From contig JAKULF010000014.1 in assembly GCA_022661535.1 (NCBI GenBank), positions 372,001 through 436,000 of the forward strand: 64,000 nucleotides of DNA. Reading direction: 5' to 3'. The position numbers were made by a program, and so were the translations under genes. The stretch's first letter is position 1. Every line of letters begins with the position of its first letter. This document shows positions 12,172-22,944 of this stretch, in pieces. Origin of the DNA: Eutypa lata (lineage: Eukaryota; Ascomycota; Sordariomycetes; Xylariales; Diatrypaceae). The notes under the pieces were generated by a model. The model saw nothing but the letters and a program-made list of their open reading frames with translations, did no database searches and was not told the DNA's origin.

Positions 12172-14098
12172 ATGGAAAAAAACACGTATGAGTATAGCGC
12201 GATTGGGGAAACCCATAGGCCGGTTCAGGCAACAGGGCAGTCGCTCACCCTGGTGTCGGAGAACCAGATCCGGTATGAACGCCGACCATGGACGGGAATC
12301 ACCTGGCGTTTCGCTAGCGCGATGGCATTCAGCGGCACCATCGTTGGCATCCTATACGCGTTCGAAAGGAAAGGGAGCCTAGACAGCTGGGAGAAACGAG
12401 GATTCAACACCCTAGCTATCCTCGTCCCGTCGCTCATGAGTTTGTCGTTGGGCTCGCTGCTGGGACTCCTGGGGGCGATGGTACGTTGGCCGTTGCTAGC
12501 GAAGGATAGCCATACGCCGCGAGAGGTACGTCTTCAGTCTCGTTCCCGCATGCAGGTAGGTACTCGTAACTAAACGTATTATAGGTTGAATTGATACTCG
12601 ACATGCCTAAGCCCACGGGTTCGCTTCAGTTAATTTGGCATCACGCTACCAATAACCGGCACTGGACAACGACAACATCGGTGGTGGCCTTATACCTGCT
12701 CGCTAACATCACGTCTCGACTGAGCGTCTCGAGCTTTGGTTTGACATTCGAGCTGAACGATGTCGCCGACATCGACTACCCGATCATGGTCACGGACTGG
12801 GGCACCGAGGATTTTGACATGAGCGATTGGGGTAATGCGGAGATTCGTGTAGCACCCTTTAATATACTTTATTTGCTAACTGCGTTGGTAGCTAAGGTCG
12901 ATAACTATGGGCTTCTGGGCCTCGCGACGGCCCCTGTATGGTTCAACTGGATGGACCCGCCCTCTTACACCGCGACGAACATAAGCGGGCAAGGCCTAGA
13001 TCGCACCGTCGAAGGCGCCAATGTCACCTACTCCTACTCGATGAAAGAATACCGCGGCGTTGAGGAGTATGCGTCGAAAGACAGGAACGTGCGCAGCACA
13101 TCGCAATGTGTTGGAAGAACGCTCTATGGCAAGGACGTGTACGAAGACGGGGAGAATGTTGGAAACCTGGGTAAGTGCACAACAGTATACCTTTAATTAG
13201 CGGCTAGACTATGGTAGTCGGGAGAAGAAGTTTCAAGCCGTGACTGACCCCGAGACCGCTGGTCATCAGACGATGTCACGCCAGAAAGCCCTGGGTATCT
13301 ACATATCTTAGATGGCATTTTTACGTACTGGGGAGCAGGCATCGAATATCTCTGGGCAGCGAGGATAAACTGGGATTACGACTCGTATCCCTCAGCCTGC
13401 GCCACTACATGTGAGTACCATTGAACATTGCACCTACCTACAGGTGTGCTAACTTGATTTCCTCCTCTCTCCTAGATCTCTACACACAACAGGGCTACGA
13501 CGAGGATGAGGGGCGCAACGCTACTTATTACGAGTGCACGACCTGCCTTACCGATAAAGAGAACAACCTCGGGCTCGGGCACGACGTGTTCCACAATCTG
13601 TCCGGCGAAGCGGCGCCCTACGTCGCCGGATCACTCACGCGTTTCGGAACGTTCGAGCGGAGATACGTCTTCTACAGCATCGGGGAGAACGAGACCGATA
13701 ATCTCGTCATCCGGTCCTACCCCATCATGAACCTAACGACGCACTTTCTGAACGGCCTCCGCGATCCTATGCCCCAGTCGGAAGACCTGGACAAGGGCGA
13801 TCCCCGGCTTAGCGTCACGGGAGAAGCCGAGCTGTATGCGGCTCACCTTGCGGCGCGCCTACCTGTGCTCGCTGTCATCGGGGCCGAGAGGCAGTTGCCC
13901 AGGACGACGAGGGAGCCCGGAGCGTCGCAACGGCCTATCGTTCACACCTCGCTAGAGGTCAAGTGGAATAGGGTGATTGGCGTGCTGATAGGCATCCTGG
14001 TTGGGCACTTGGTAGCTATCGCTATCGTGATCTTCGGGTGCAGCCGTGCTGGCAAGAAGCAGCCCCGCATCGAGACCGTAGTCACTGTTGTTACTTGA
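12172..14098 (+). CDS. Multi-pass fungal membrane protein, function unknown
   Basis: Exons 12172-12525, 12585-13170, 13270-13410 and 13476-14098; introns 59, 99, 65 bp; 567 aa. Hydrophobic segments lie at about residues 45-63 and 79-102, a weaker one at about 150-165, and a strong one at about 525-548 just before a short basic tail. The long middle part carries many NxS/T sequons and a CTTC motif, as expected of a large extracellular or lumenal domain held by N- and C-terminal membrane segments. The N-terminal block (RPWTGITWRFASAMAFSG, then GSLLGLLGAMVRWPL) resembles uncharacterised membrane proteins common in Pezizomycotina. No enzyme motif is visible, so no function is offered. Splice phases agree in all three junctions. 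Confidence 0.8.
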
Positions 14099-14683
14099 GA
14101 CTGGCTACATTGAATTGTGAAGGGTTGGATATAATCACGTTGGCTCGGTCTACGTAGTTAATTGGTGGAATATGAACTTTATGACCGTGTAGGCAGAGTA
14201 CCTAGTCATCGGGTGGAGGCTGTTTTGTCCAATTTGGTTCGAACGTGGAATAGGGGCCCCTATTATGGAACTTAATCGGGTCTCATGAGATTTGATTGGC
14301 TAATTTTGCACACTTGTTTATACGAAGTACCTGCATAAGATTCTTAAGTGGATATGCTGCACCTTACACCCGGTACATGCATACACACCTACCCACACGC
14401 GTACCTCTAGATGACGCAACTGAGTACCTACCTATAGGGCTGATAGCAATCCCTCTAACAACAGGGGATCCCTTCCCAGCTTCTATCAATCAATTAACCC
14501 TCATCACCCGATTCGTGCTCTAAAGTATCGCGCGCGCGATCATCCGATCACTATAGTTATAGAAGAAAAGAACCCTTGTCCTGGTCGCAAAACAGCCTCG
14601 CATTCCCTTCCCTCCATCCTTGTGTCTTGTATACCTCGATCGTGACATCCCCAAACTAGATCTTTTCGACAACATAGTAAACT
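14099..14683. other. Spacer
   Basis: Promoter region of the downstream lipid-droplet-type gene. Contains a CG-alternating run (14530-14538) and no gene. Confidence 0.5.
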
Positions 14684-15443
14684 ATGGGAATCGACAACGC
14701 AGCCGCAAGGGCGAAGTCGACAGCGCACGACGTCCTCGCATTCGGACAGCGCCAGGTCGACCGCGCCGTGCTCCCGGAGACGCGACAGAGGGCCTACGAG
14801 GGCGTCGGCGCATTCGCGCAGGAGAAGCCGATACTATTTGTACGTTATTGACCTTACTTTTACCTTTACCTTACCTACCTAGCTGTACCTGCTCTACGTC
14901 GCATCACGTAGCATACCCAACCTATATAGCTACTCATCAAGACACAACCAACTAGACCGAACCTTATTACTACTATCTAGTTGCTAACAAATCCCACTCT
15001 AGTCCTTAATCGCAACGCAAGTCCTCTTCGCCTCCCTCCCAATCCTCTGCTTCGCGACATTCGTCCTATCCTTGGCCGGCCTCGCCTTCGCCAGCGCCCT
15101 GCTCTTCGCCCTGTTCTGGACCGGCATTGCGCTGTTCGTCTTCCTCGTCCCGGCTCTCCTGCTCGCCTCGGCCGTCTCCGCGCTCGTCTGGGCTTGGGCC
15201 ATTTCCGCATTCCTCGTCACTAGGTGGGCGTATCAGAAGACACAAACACAAACGACTGCGTCGACAACAACGCCGAAGACTAATAAATCGGTGGTGGTCC
15301 GCAGTGGGGGAGATGATGGTGGACATGTCGTGTTCTCGCCGACGAACCCTGACCCGGGCCTCACTGATGTGAACGGCGGCTCTAATGACGACGGTGGAAA
15401 GACTGTGGCAAAGACCGAGGAGACGGCCCGGACTGATGAGTAG
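14684..15443 (+). CDS. Promethin/LDO-like membrane protein (lipid-droplet assembly type)
   Basis: Exons 14684-14839 and 15003-15443 with a 163-bp intron; 198 aa. A hydrophilic N-terminus of about 52 residues leads into an uninterrupted hydrophobic core (about 53-130: SLIATQVLFASLPILCF..., then LAGLAFASALLFALFWTGIA) that should form hairpin or multiple membrane passes. A polar, acidic Ser/Thr/Asp-rich tail follows. This layout matches the promethin family (animal LDAF1/TMEM159, yeast Ldo16), which works with seipin at ER sites of lipid-droplet birth. The match rests on layout and hydrophobic pattern, not a diagnostic motif; another small four-helix membrane protein is possible. Intron phase is 0. 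Confidence 0.6.
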
Positions 15444-15882
15444 AGCCCTGGTCGGGCCGTCTGGGTGAATACGGTGCTGGGCTGGTTTATGGTCGACCAA
15501 GGGAGGCCGGGCGATCGCTCTGATGACGGTATTGGTGGTTCAAGTGAATAAAATGCCAGGGTAAGTAATTAAGACTAAGGGGTATCAGACGGAGGGATGG
15601 GAATGGCTTCGGTTTCGGTGTTTTTGGCTCGGTATAGATACCCCTTTATCCTTTTCGGTCGGAGGAATACTAAGTTTCAATTGCTGTTCATGGGCGGCTG
15701 GGAAGATTAGCCACCTATTATTGTAATACGCTGCAGTTACAAATCGGTTATAGAATGTAGGTCTACCAGCTCTACTTTCTTCAGATTGATAAGTAAGGTC
15801 TATTCTACCAAGGAATCTACAAGAAATTGTCTTTGCTCTATTGGAGAAGCAAAACATGTCGTTTCGAAATCTACCTCCTTGT
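15444..15882. other. Convergent 3' spacer
   Basis: Lies between the ends of a plus-strand and a minus-strand gene and should hold both terminators. Open frames here are extensions or shadows of the neighbours. Confidence 0.5.
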
Positions 15883-17530
15883 CTACTTCCCCTGAGAGTA
15901 GGAAACAACGGCCCATTTGCCGCTCCATGCCCACTTTCGGGCACCGCTATCGCCACCTCCGCCCTCCTTGGCGCGAAGCTCTTCGTCCACCCCAGGCTTG
16001 AGACCGACGACAACATCGGCCTTGCATGTGCGGAGCGCCAGGACGTTGACACCGGAGCCTGGACCAAGAGGCCCGATGGCCGTGGTGAAGGGGGTCGTGG
16101 GGTCCCAGGCAGCCTGTATTTGGGTGTTAGAACGCTTCTTCTTCGAATCTTCCCTACTATGCATGTAGATATAATGTTGGGATGAAAAGGGAAATGAACA
16201 TACATCTCCGGTAAGCTTGCGGTAATTCAAGTCGCCCTTGAAGACAACCAGCTCGCTCTCTTTGAGATCTTCGTAAAGCTCCTTGTCTAGCGGGGGAAGT
16301 CTCCAGTAGCTACCAGGCCAGGTCCAGGACCGGCGCGGGCGGAGGACGAGCTCGCCCTCGGCGTGGTGGCGGCTCCACTCCTGGAACAGGAAGCCGAGAT
16401 CGCTTGCCTCCTTCTCTGCTAGGGGCGGCGGCGCCGCCTTGCCCTGCAGCTTCTCTTCGTCCGACGGGGTCTCGTAGAATGATCTCGGGTTGGCTAGCGC
16501 GTTGAGCAAGGCCGGGAAGTCGGCGGGAACCACGTCCGACACGAACCAGGGGATCACCTTCGGGTGCAGCACGACGGTCGTCGCGAGGCCCGACGACAGC
16601 AGATAGCCCGCGAGAATCAGGTCGACGTAGAGCTCGAAGCCGGCATTGTCCAGGACGATATCGACGCGGCGCTCCGCCTTGCCCTCGCGCTTAGCTTCGA
16701 GCAGGGTTTCGTACGCGGTGCCCAGGTCGTTGACTAGAATGTTCTTCTCGGACGCCTTGCGCGCCTCGGATCCCTGCAGCTTCTGGATGTCTTCGTATGT
16801 GAGGTTCGTCAGCAGCGACAGGTCCGTCGCGTTACCCCAGAGGCAGATCTCCAGCATCTCGAAAAACAGAATCCGGCGGGCCTCGTCGTGCTCCGCGCCC
16901 GTCTTGCTCTGGTCCGCCTCCATCTGCGTGACGATATCCTTGTACCGTGAGGCTAGCTCCAGTACGGCCGGGCGGGAGGATCGGAATGTCTTGATCTTCT
17001 GGCGGGAGAAGACATCGTAGTTTTTCCAGTGCGTCGAGAGGCTGAAGGACGTACTAATTCGCCTAATTATCTTGTTGTCAGTTAGTCCTGTGCACAGAGT
17101 AGCTGCCGTTCCAAAAGTACCTGTATAGATAGCATTCGCTGTAGAGCCAGGGCACATTCAGCCAGGTTGAGCTCCCTAGCTTCTCTAGCTCCTGATTATA
17201 CTGAGCCACATCAGAGTTCCCGTCATCTCGTATAGGTCTATATTCAATTAGCCCGAGAATACCAAATTAGCGGCAATCAAAGGGCTACCCACGTAAGCGT
17301 CCGGTCATGTTGAACTTCGTACTTTAGGGTGGCGAGCTCCTCGATGATCTTCTTTCCTTCCGCCTGTTTTGCAGCATCGTCGGTCTCAGAGACTGAGCGG
17401 TACATGTCATCGATGGCTTGGGTCTGACTATAAAGTGAGTAAATGTAGAAAGAAGGTATTGAGACTAAGGGGGAGTTCTAGCAGAGAGTACTCACGATGA
17501 TAACCGGCCATCGATCACGGGCTGAGACAT
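15883..17530 (-). CDS. DUF89 / ARMT1-like damage-control phosphatase
   Basis: Exons on the minus strand: 17530-17496, 17427-17293, 17237-17121, 17062-16204 and 16113-15883; introns 68, 55, 58, 90 bp; 458 aa. The short first exon codes MSQPVIDGRLS and joins DRTLTPIRDDGNS, then TWLNVPWLYSECYLYRRI, all family-typical. Metal-binding and catalytic motifs are intact: Asp234-Asn235 in LDNAGFELYVDL, the FVSDVVPADF segment, and KGDLNYRKLTGD with Asp373. DUF89 subfamily III enzymes are metal-dependent phosphatases acting on reactive sugar phosphates such as fructose-1-phosphate (yeast YMR027W) and should be cytosolic or nuclear. The 90-bp last intron is a multiple of three and has no stop, so its retention would add 30 residues just after the KGDLNYRKL motif. 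Confidence 0.93.
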
Positions 17531-18474
17531 AAGCGAATGATGTCTTATCACTGGTTGAATAGGGGGCTGTTTATACCATCAATTGGTCAGTTCTTTTTGT
17601 TATTTTCAATTACTGTTAGGCTACTAGAAAAACTCTTCCAGGTTAAGGGGAAAAAGGAAAAGGGGTAGCTGACGGGTCTTAGTATCGTATTCCATGATGT
17701 CATCCACGTGCTCCCCTTGACAGGCAAAGAAAAATATGCTGAAAGATGTTTGTTAGACCTTTCAATGTTCACCGATTAGGGCCAATATATGGATCAGCTT
17801 TCAAGAAGAAGATGAGAAGAGGCAAATAAGTAAAATGGATGAAATATCATCATAACACACCACCCAGTTAAATAACAAGCCAACAAAAGACAAGCTTTGG
17901 CGGGGTAGCTTTCATGGCGGGACGTCCTAGCGGGGTAATTCCGCTTGCATTGGCAGTAGCTACGTAATGTGTCGTCTCTATCATTGAATACTACTGATAA
18001 AAGCATAGCTTTTCTATCAAGATTAAGTGAACTAAGGAGGTATAGTCACTTCCTTGTCATAGAATAGGTACCTACCTAGTTACATAAAAACAAAAATAAA
18101 TATATGATTCCTTAAATTCAAATACTACCTAGTGTAAGTATCACCTTGTCTCTTCGTATGCAACACCTATCTAGTGTGTGTGACGGCTAGGTTAGGTAGG
18201 TAGGGCATCTATAAATTCTCATGAGATAGCCAAAGGCCATATTTACAGTATAGAATGTATGGATGCATAGGAAGTAGGTAGGCATGGCAACTACTTGCAT
18301 CATATCTCAAAGGTAATATCTATCTATTGTATGTACATACATACACCTGTTGTTGACCACCTTCGTAACAGCGTAGTTCAGATTCTTCAGAAGTACATGC
18401 GTGTGTACAGGTGTGATAGTATGTATGTTTTTTGGAGGTAGGTGTGGCATGTAAGTCCTTCCTTCCACCTTCAT
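17531..18474. other. Divergent promoter spacer
   Basis: Lies between the minus-strand phosphatase gene and the plus-strand 2EXR gene and must carry both promoters. Moderately AT-rich; no gene or clear motif found. Confidence 0.5.
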
Positions 18475-18590
18475 CGTCGATTGTCTGGCCAAACCATCAC
18501 AAGCATCGCAATCCATTCACTTTTCCGTCGATTGTCTGACCAAACCATCACGAACATCGCAATCCATTCACTTTTCCGTCGATTTTCTCA
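18475..18590 (+). repeat. 51-bp tandem repeat, about 2.3 copies, upstream of the 2EXR gene
   Basis: Units start at 18475, 18526 and 18577 (CGTCGATTGTCTG...CCATTCACTTTTC). The first two differ at only a few bases; the third breaks off after about 14. Because 51 is a multiple of three, the repeat keeps a leader frame open (RLSGQTITSIAIHSLFR, then RLSDQTITNIAIHSLFR). Confidence 0.9.
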
Positions 18591-18694
18591 CCCCCCCTTA
18601 ATAACATCACCACCAGAACCACGCATAGACTACAGATCACGAATTTGTACTTCTACCCTACACAGAGAACGCCATCTACTCTCAGCTTTCTGAG

Positions 18695-19570
18695 ATGGCT
18701 GGCAACAACCGAACATTTCACCCCTTCCCTCGCCTTCCAGTAGAGCTCAGGTCTATTATCTGGGATATTTACTGTGCTGAGAGTGGATCATGCCTATATA
18801 TAAGTCCTTATTCCTTGGGTTTAGTCGACCATCAACTAGACTTCTATATCTCCCGCAAGGAATCCAACCCAAAGTATCCATGCGCCCCCTCTGGCGCCCC
18901 AGCCTGGTTCAAGCGACTTCACCCAAAAGTGAAATCTGATTATCACCCCATACCTATTAATGCGGAATATGACTTCGAGATTGATATTAATCATACAATG
19001 CTTTGTGTGGGAGGAGAAGTCGTACACACAGCAGGGGAATCGAGTGTCTGGTTTCAAGCACTCAAAAAGTCCTTCGAACATCGATTCAGCAAGATATCTG
19101 ATAGAACCAGCATCATTAGCAGCACGTTCTCTAACCTTATCCACAACATCAACTACCTAGGTCTCATCATCCACAGGAAGTGCAAAGACCTCGGGGACAT
19201 GGATCGGCAAGTCCTAACCCAGCTACGATCCGTCAAAACCATATTCCTAGTCCTCCAGATGTCCACGACGTCAAAAGATATACTATCGCTTTCAGGCCAT
19301 AAGTTAGAGAGAAATCGTTTCATCTCCCTCGCCACTTTTGAAGCCACAATTTCGTCGGCTGGCATTCTTGCACCCACCATTTTACCTCGGTGGCACCTAT
19401 CATCAGCTATTGCTCTCAAAGACAAGGTAGTTACCTGTCTTGGGGATCGTGCCCGGGATATCAGGATCCAGGTGATGATAGAACCAATGTCCTATCAGCG
19501 ACCCAGAAGACCACAAATTTGTCGTGCGCCTTACAAAAAGCTACAACGTAGCATAGACAAACCTACTTAG
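18695..19570 (+). CDS. 2EXR domain protein
   Basis: Single exon, 291 aa. Residues 8-24 (FHPFPRLPVELRSIIWD) are the diagnostic start of the fungal 2EXR domain, which looks like a diverged F-box-type helix pair found in large lineage-expanded families. The rest follows the usual pattern for this group: a middle section likely mixed helix/strand and a basic C-terminus. There is no signal peptide or membrane segment, so a cytosolic or nuclear protein is likely; the molecular role of the family is unknown. The start is supported by the conserved domain sitting seven residues in. An open leader frame made of 51-bp repeats stops two bases before this ATG. Confidence 0.88.
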   Translation: MAGNNRTFHPFPRLPVELRSIIWDIYCAESGSCLYISPYSLGLVDHQLDFYISRKESNPKYPCAPSGAPAWFKRLHPKVKSDYHPIPINAEYDFEIDINHTMLCVGGEVVHTAGESSVWFQALKKSFEHRFSKISDRTSIISSTFSNLIHNINYLGLIIHRKCKDLGDMDRQVLTQLRSVKTIFLVLQMSTTSKDILSLSGHKLERNRFISLATFEATISSAGILAPTILPRWHLSSAIALKDKVVTCLGDRARDIRIQVMIEPMSYQRPRRPQICRAPYKKLQRSIDKPT

Positions 19571-22386
19571 AGTTGTTATTCTATTAGAATAATCGATCTT
19601 CAATGCTGGGCTATCTTCTACACATGTCAAACTAGATTGACACTAGGCGAAATCAAGACGGTTAACAATTATGAACAACTCATCCGTAATAATCTCTAGA
19701 GACTAGCAATATCTAGAGACAAGCCTGGGGACCTTAGAAAATGATCTGAGACTCTCTGAGCATAAAGGGTGAACTACGACACATCTACCCAACCAACCAA
19801 CAACAATTCAATTCTTGAACCAAAAGAACATATCTTTACGCAGTAAAGCTAGAGCCAACTCCGAAAGCTTACTTATTTTAGAAAAAAAAAAAAAAAAAAA
19901 AAAACCATCCAAGACATGACCGCAATGGAGGAGAAGTATTTACGCAAACTCTGCAGCACCTCAGGTATTCGTCTCAAGCCCGTACAATCCGGCTTGCTCC
20001 TCGCGGCACTTTGCCTCTAGCTACGGATATCCTCCCTTAATTCAACAACTCTACAGACCGTGGCTACGAACAAGATACCCATACCTTCTTCATGCCATGT
20101 GGCACAATCAGCCGCCATCCTGCCACGTGAGATCAAGGCGTGGTGTGGCTTCTGTCAAAGAGAAGTCAATTCTAGGAAACCCTTGTATTGCAGTTTTGAG
20201 CCTCATTGGGACTTGTTGCACCACACGTGGTGGCGAAGATGGGTGGAAGTCTAAGATATCTTCATGGAGGAAAGAAAAGAGCAGCCACTCAGGAATTAAG
20301 TCCATACACCCCTTTGTTAGATAATATGCAAATCGAACCTCTTTTCTCACCTAATAGAGAACATCGAAGGCAATTTGGCTTCGTGATGCCGACTTGTGTC
20401 TATTGTAGTGGGGTTTTCGTTGTTAATATCGGTATAACATTCGTATCTAGCCCTTGGAATGACTAGACTAAATGTAAATTTTGATATTTGGAAGTAACGA
20501 CGTCTAATTTATCTTCCCATAGGTATACATGAGGTTCTGGTCACTAAGCGTGTCAATATTACGAGACCCCTTTAGTCCTCACAGCACCTGAGCGCTAAAC
20601 CTACTAGAAAGATTGATCGGCATTTAATAGCGTCAAGTAACCCTTCGTATTAGGGCATAAATAGTTTCTTCAGTAGTATGAAGTTTATCTGCATGGTGAG
20701 AGCGTTGTCATACTCATCTCTAACCACATATGACACTAGGATAGATGGCTGGATACGGAGGGGTAGTAGATGTCTCAGGGGTCGTACAACCCGAGCTCTG
20801 TCGCGTTTTCTAGAAGGTTTGTAGAAGCCGCCGAAATTCACGAGGCGGCTTCTTGAAGAGACAGTGGCATTTTAAATTTTATGGTACCTCCGATATTTCC
20901 TAGCATTGCTCATGTTAGATGATATAGATGTCTACCATGGCACAGTACACTGTACCGTAGGGTGGTCGGATCTCTTTCCGAATGTGCGTGGCATATGACT
21001 AGTTGTCACATATATATTTGGAAGCATTTACGTGAAGCAAGACATAACGTATTTGCGACCGTTGTACAGTCACGTAGATATTTCCCCGGCTTCTTTGTGC
21101 TCCGCGCCCAGAAGACCCTTCTCGACTCGGCCTCCCCTCAGCCCTTATCGCGATCTGAACCTCGATTGCTTCTCATTGCTGAGGATGCTTCGTAGAAAGA
21201 AGGAGGAAATCCTTCGAGGATGAAGTATATGACTCAAGACGGCGGGGTTGACGTCATCCGCATACCATAGGCCATTTGCGTTAGGGCGTTGTCGCGCTCA
21301 AATGGGGATTCTTGACAGGCGCTTTTGGCTAACCCTAGAAGGCGCTTCGAAGGATTCTTTCGCCTTTTTTCCTCTTTCAAATCACGCGATGTCTCAAGTC
21401 CTGTCTTAAGCGCGCTGTCTATATCGACAGTGCTATTGCCCCTACGTCTTGCCATGCGACCAACGGCACCACGTGTAGGTCAGCCCCCGGGAGATGAAGC
21501 TCGAGGGTAGGTCTGACAACGGCTGGGAATTATTGGGGATTTTTTCCCAGCCCTTACGCAAGTATATCGCGAAGACCCTACGGTATTGGGCGCTTTCATA
21601 CATCCCGTCGTCGTGCTCTGAGGTTTGAAGGGGCTTCTGGTGTTCCCTAAGCCAGAACGATACTGTGCTGGGAGAGATGGATGCTTTCTTTGAATGTGAT
21701 AGGTAAGGTCCAGTACTAACACAGAGTCTTGTATCATGATGGATAGCCATTAGCATGAAGAAATCTTAGGTCTATAAATGGACAGGGCTCGGATCATTCG
21801 ATTGTGTCTTGAGAGAGCCCCGACACACAGAGCTGCTACGATCAAGAGCACTGTCCTAAGATAGTTGCTAGAATTCGGAATCAACACTACCTTACTTTGC
21901 CCGCGCTGACCGGAGATATCGATACACTACCTCAGTCGAAATTCCACATACAAAGTGCCCTATTCGCCGACCCCTACGATTTCATTATAACAAGTTTAGA
22001 GCCAGAAGGAGATACTCCGCACCTGACCATATTACGCTTCAGGGTCGTTGCCATACTTTAGACAACTATAGCTTGGAGAGCACTGCAGTTGTATCACCGA
22101 CCCAAGAAATCTGGACTCCAATATATAGCGCCTTGCCATTGTTCGAGTCAAGAGCGACAACTAGGTTCCAGGGGAGACACTCCGTCCGTTGATCTCCTAA
22201 TACATTCGTCTACCAGCACAGACATACCATACGATAGCATAGCTCGGCTAGTAGAACAAGATATTCCGGCTGGTATATCACAAGGAATTTTCGTCTTCTT
22301 GCCAAGAAACCACCCCCCCCCCGACCACAATCTCCGGAAGGGCCATCCCCTTCAATCCATATGGTGATCGATAGAAACAGGCCACG
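19571..22386. other. 2.8-kb gene-poor stretch
   Basis: Holds a 23-base poly(A) run at 19882-19904. Around 21234-21756 there are two minus-strand frames (one beginning MARRRGNSTVDIDSALKTG) rich in Arg/Lys that may be remnants of a coding element, but they lie in different frames and match no family I recognise. The last 80 bases are the leader of the first Met-Cys gene, with a C10 run near 22312. Confidence 0.5.
19882..19904 (+). repeat. Poly(A) tract, 23 bases
   Basis: Uninterrupted A run on the plus strand, about 310 bp after the 2EXR stop codon. It could be a slippage microsatellite or the tail of a retroposed sequence; no target-site duplication was identified. Confidence 0.9.
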
Positions 22387-22944
22387 ATGTGCACATACTA
22401 CTACCTTCATTACCACCACGTCTCGCCGTGCCCGCGGAGCGTGGAATACGCACTGCACTACGAGTACTGCCCAAACTCAACAATTGAGCTAGCATCAACA
22501 GTCACGCCCAGCTCTAGCCCTCTCAGCCCAATTGGGCTCTTATCCTCTCCAGGTTCGAGTAACGCCAATAATCATCACCAGGAGCAGCAGCTCCAGCTCG
22601 TCCAGCAGCCATGCGAGGAGCTCACGTACGCACCAGAGTACTACAGCAACAACATGGGCAACCCGCCCTTCCACGGGGAGCACGGTGGCATCGCCTACTA
22701 CCACGATGACAATAATATTGGTAATGGCCATCATGGCAGCAGCCCTTGCGCCACGGGCGGTTGTCTCGTCTCACAACACTGCAGCTCTGGAGGCTGCAGG
22801 CTAGATGACCTCGGTGGGAGATGGACCTGCTGCAAGTGCCAGCGCGGCGGCAACACCTACCGCTGGTGTGTTCACCCGATGCGGAGGGTCCCCGATACCC
22901 TGTGCTATCACGTCGTCTGTCAGGGCTGCTGGGCTGATCAGTAG
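22387..22944 (+). CDS. Met-Cys cysteine-rich protein A (tandem family, copy 1)
   Basis: Single exon, 185 aa, function unknown. It begins Met-Cys and has an N-terminal Cys pair (SPCPRSVEYALHYEYC), then a low-complexity Ser/Asn/Gln/His/Gly linker (about residues 30-115). The C-terminal cysteine module contains QHCSSGGC, GGRWTCCKC, YRWC and finally CYHVVCQGC. The module GxWxCCxC ... C ... CxHxxCxxC is shared with the two genes that follow on the same strand, and the spacing suggests a structural zinc-binding fold. No signal peptide or membrane segment is visible. Similar Met-Cys proteins are common among uncharacterised ascomycete proteins. The start is set by the shared Met-Cys and by length. 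Confidence 0.75.
   Translation: MCTYYYLHYHHVSPCPRSVEYALHYEYCPNSTIELASTVTPSSSPLSPIGLLSSPGSSNANNHHQEQQLQLVQQPCEELTYAPEYYSNNMGNPPFHGEHGGIAYYHDDNNIGNGHHGSSPCATGGCLVSQHCSSGGCRLDDLGGRWTCCKCQRGGNTYRWCVHPMRRVPDTLCYHVVCQGCWADQ

Noticed and set aside
15585..16205. 206-codon minus-strand frame overlapping the DUF89 gene
   Set aside because: Shadow of the last exon and intron of the phosphatase in another frame.
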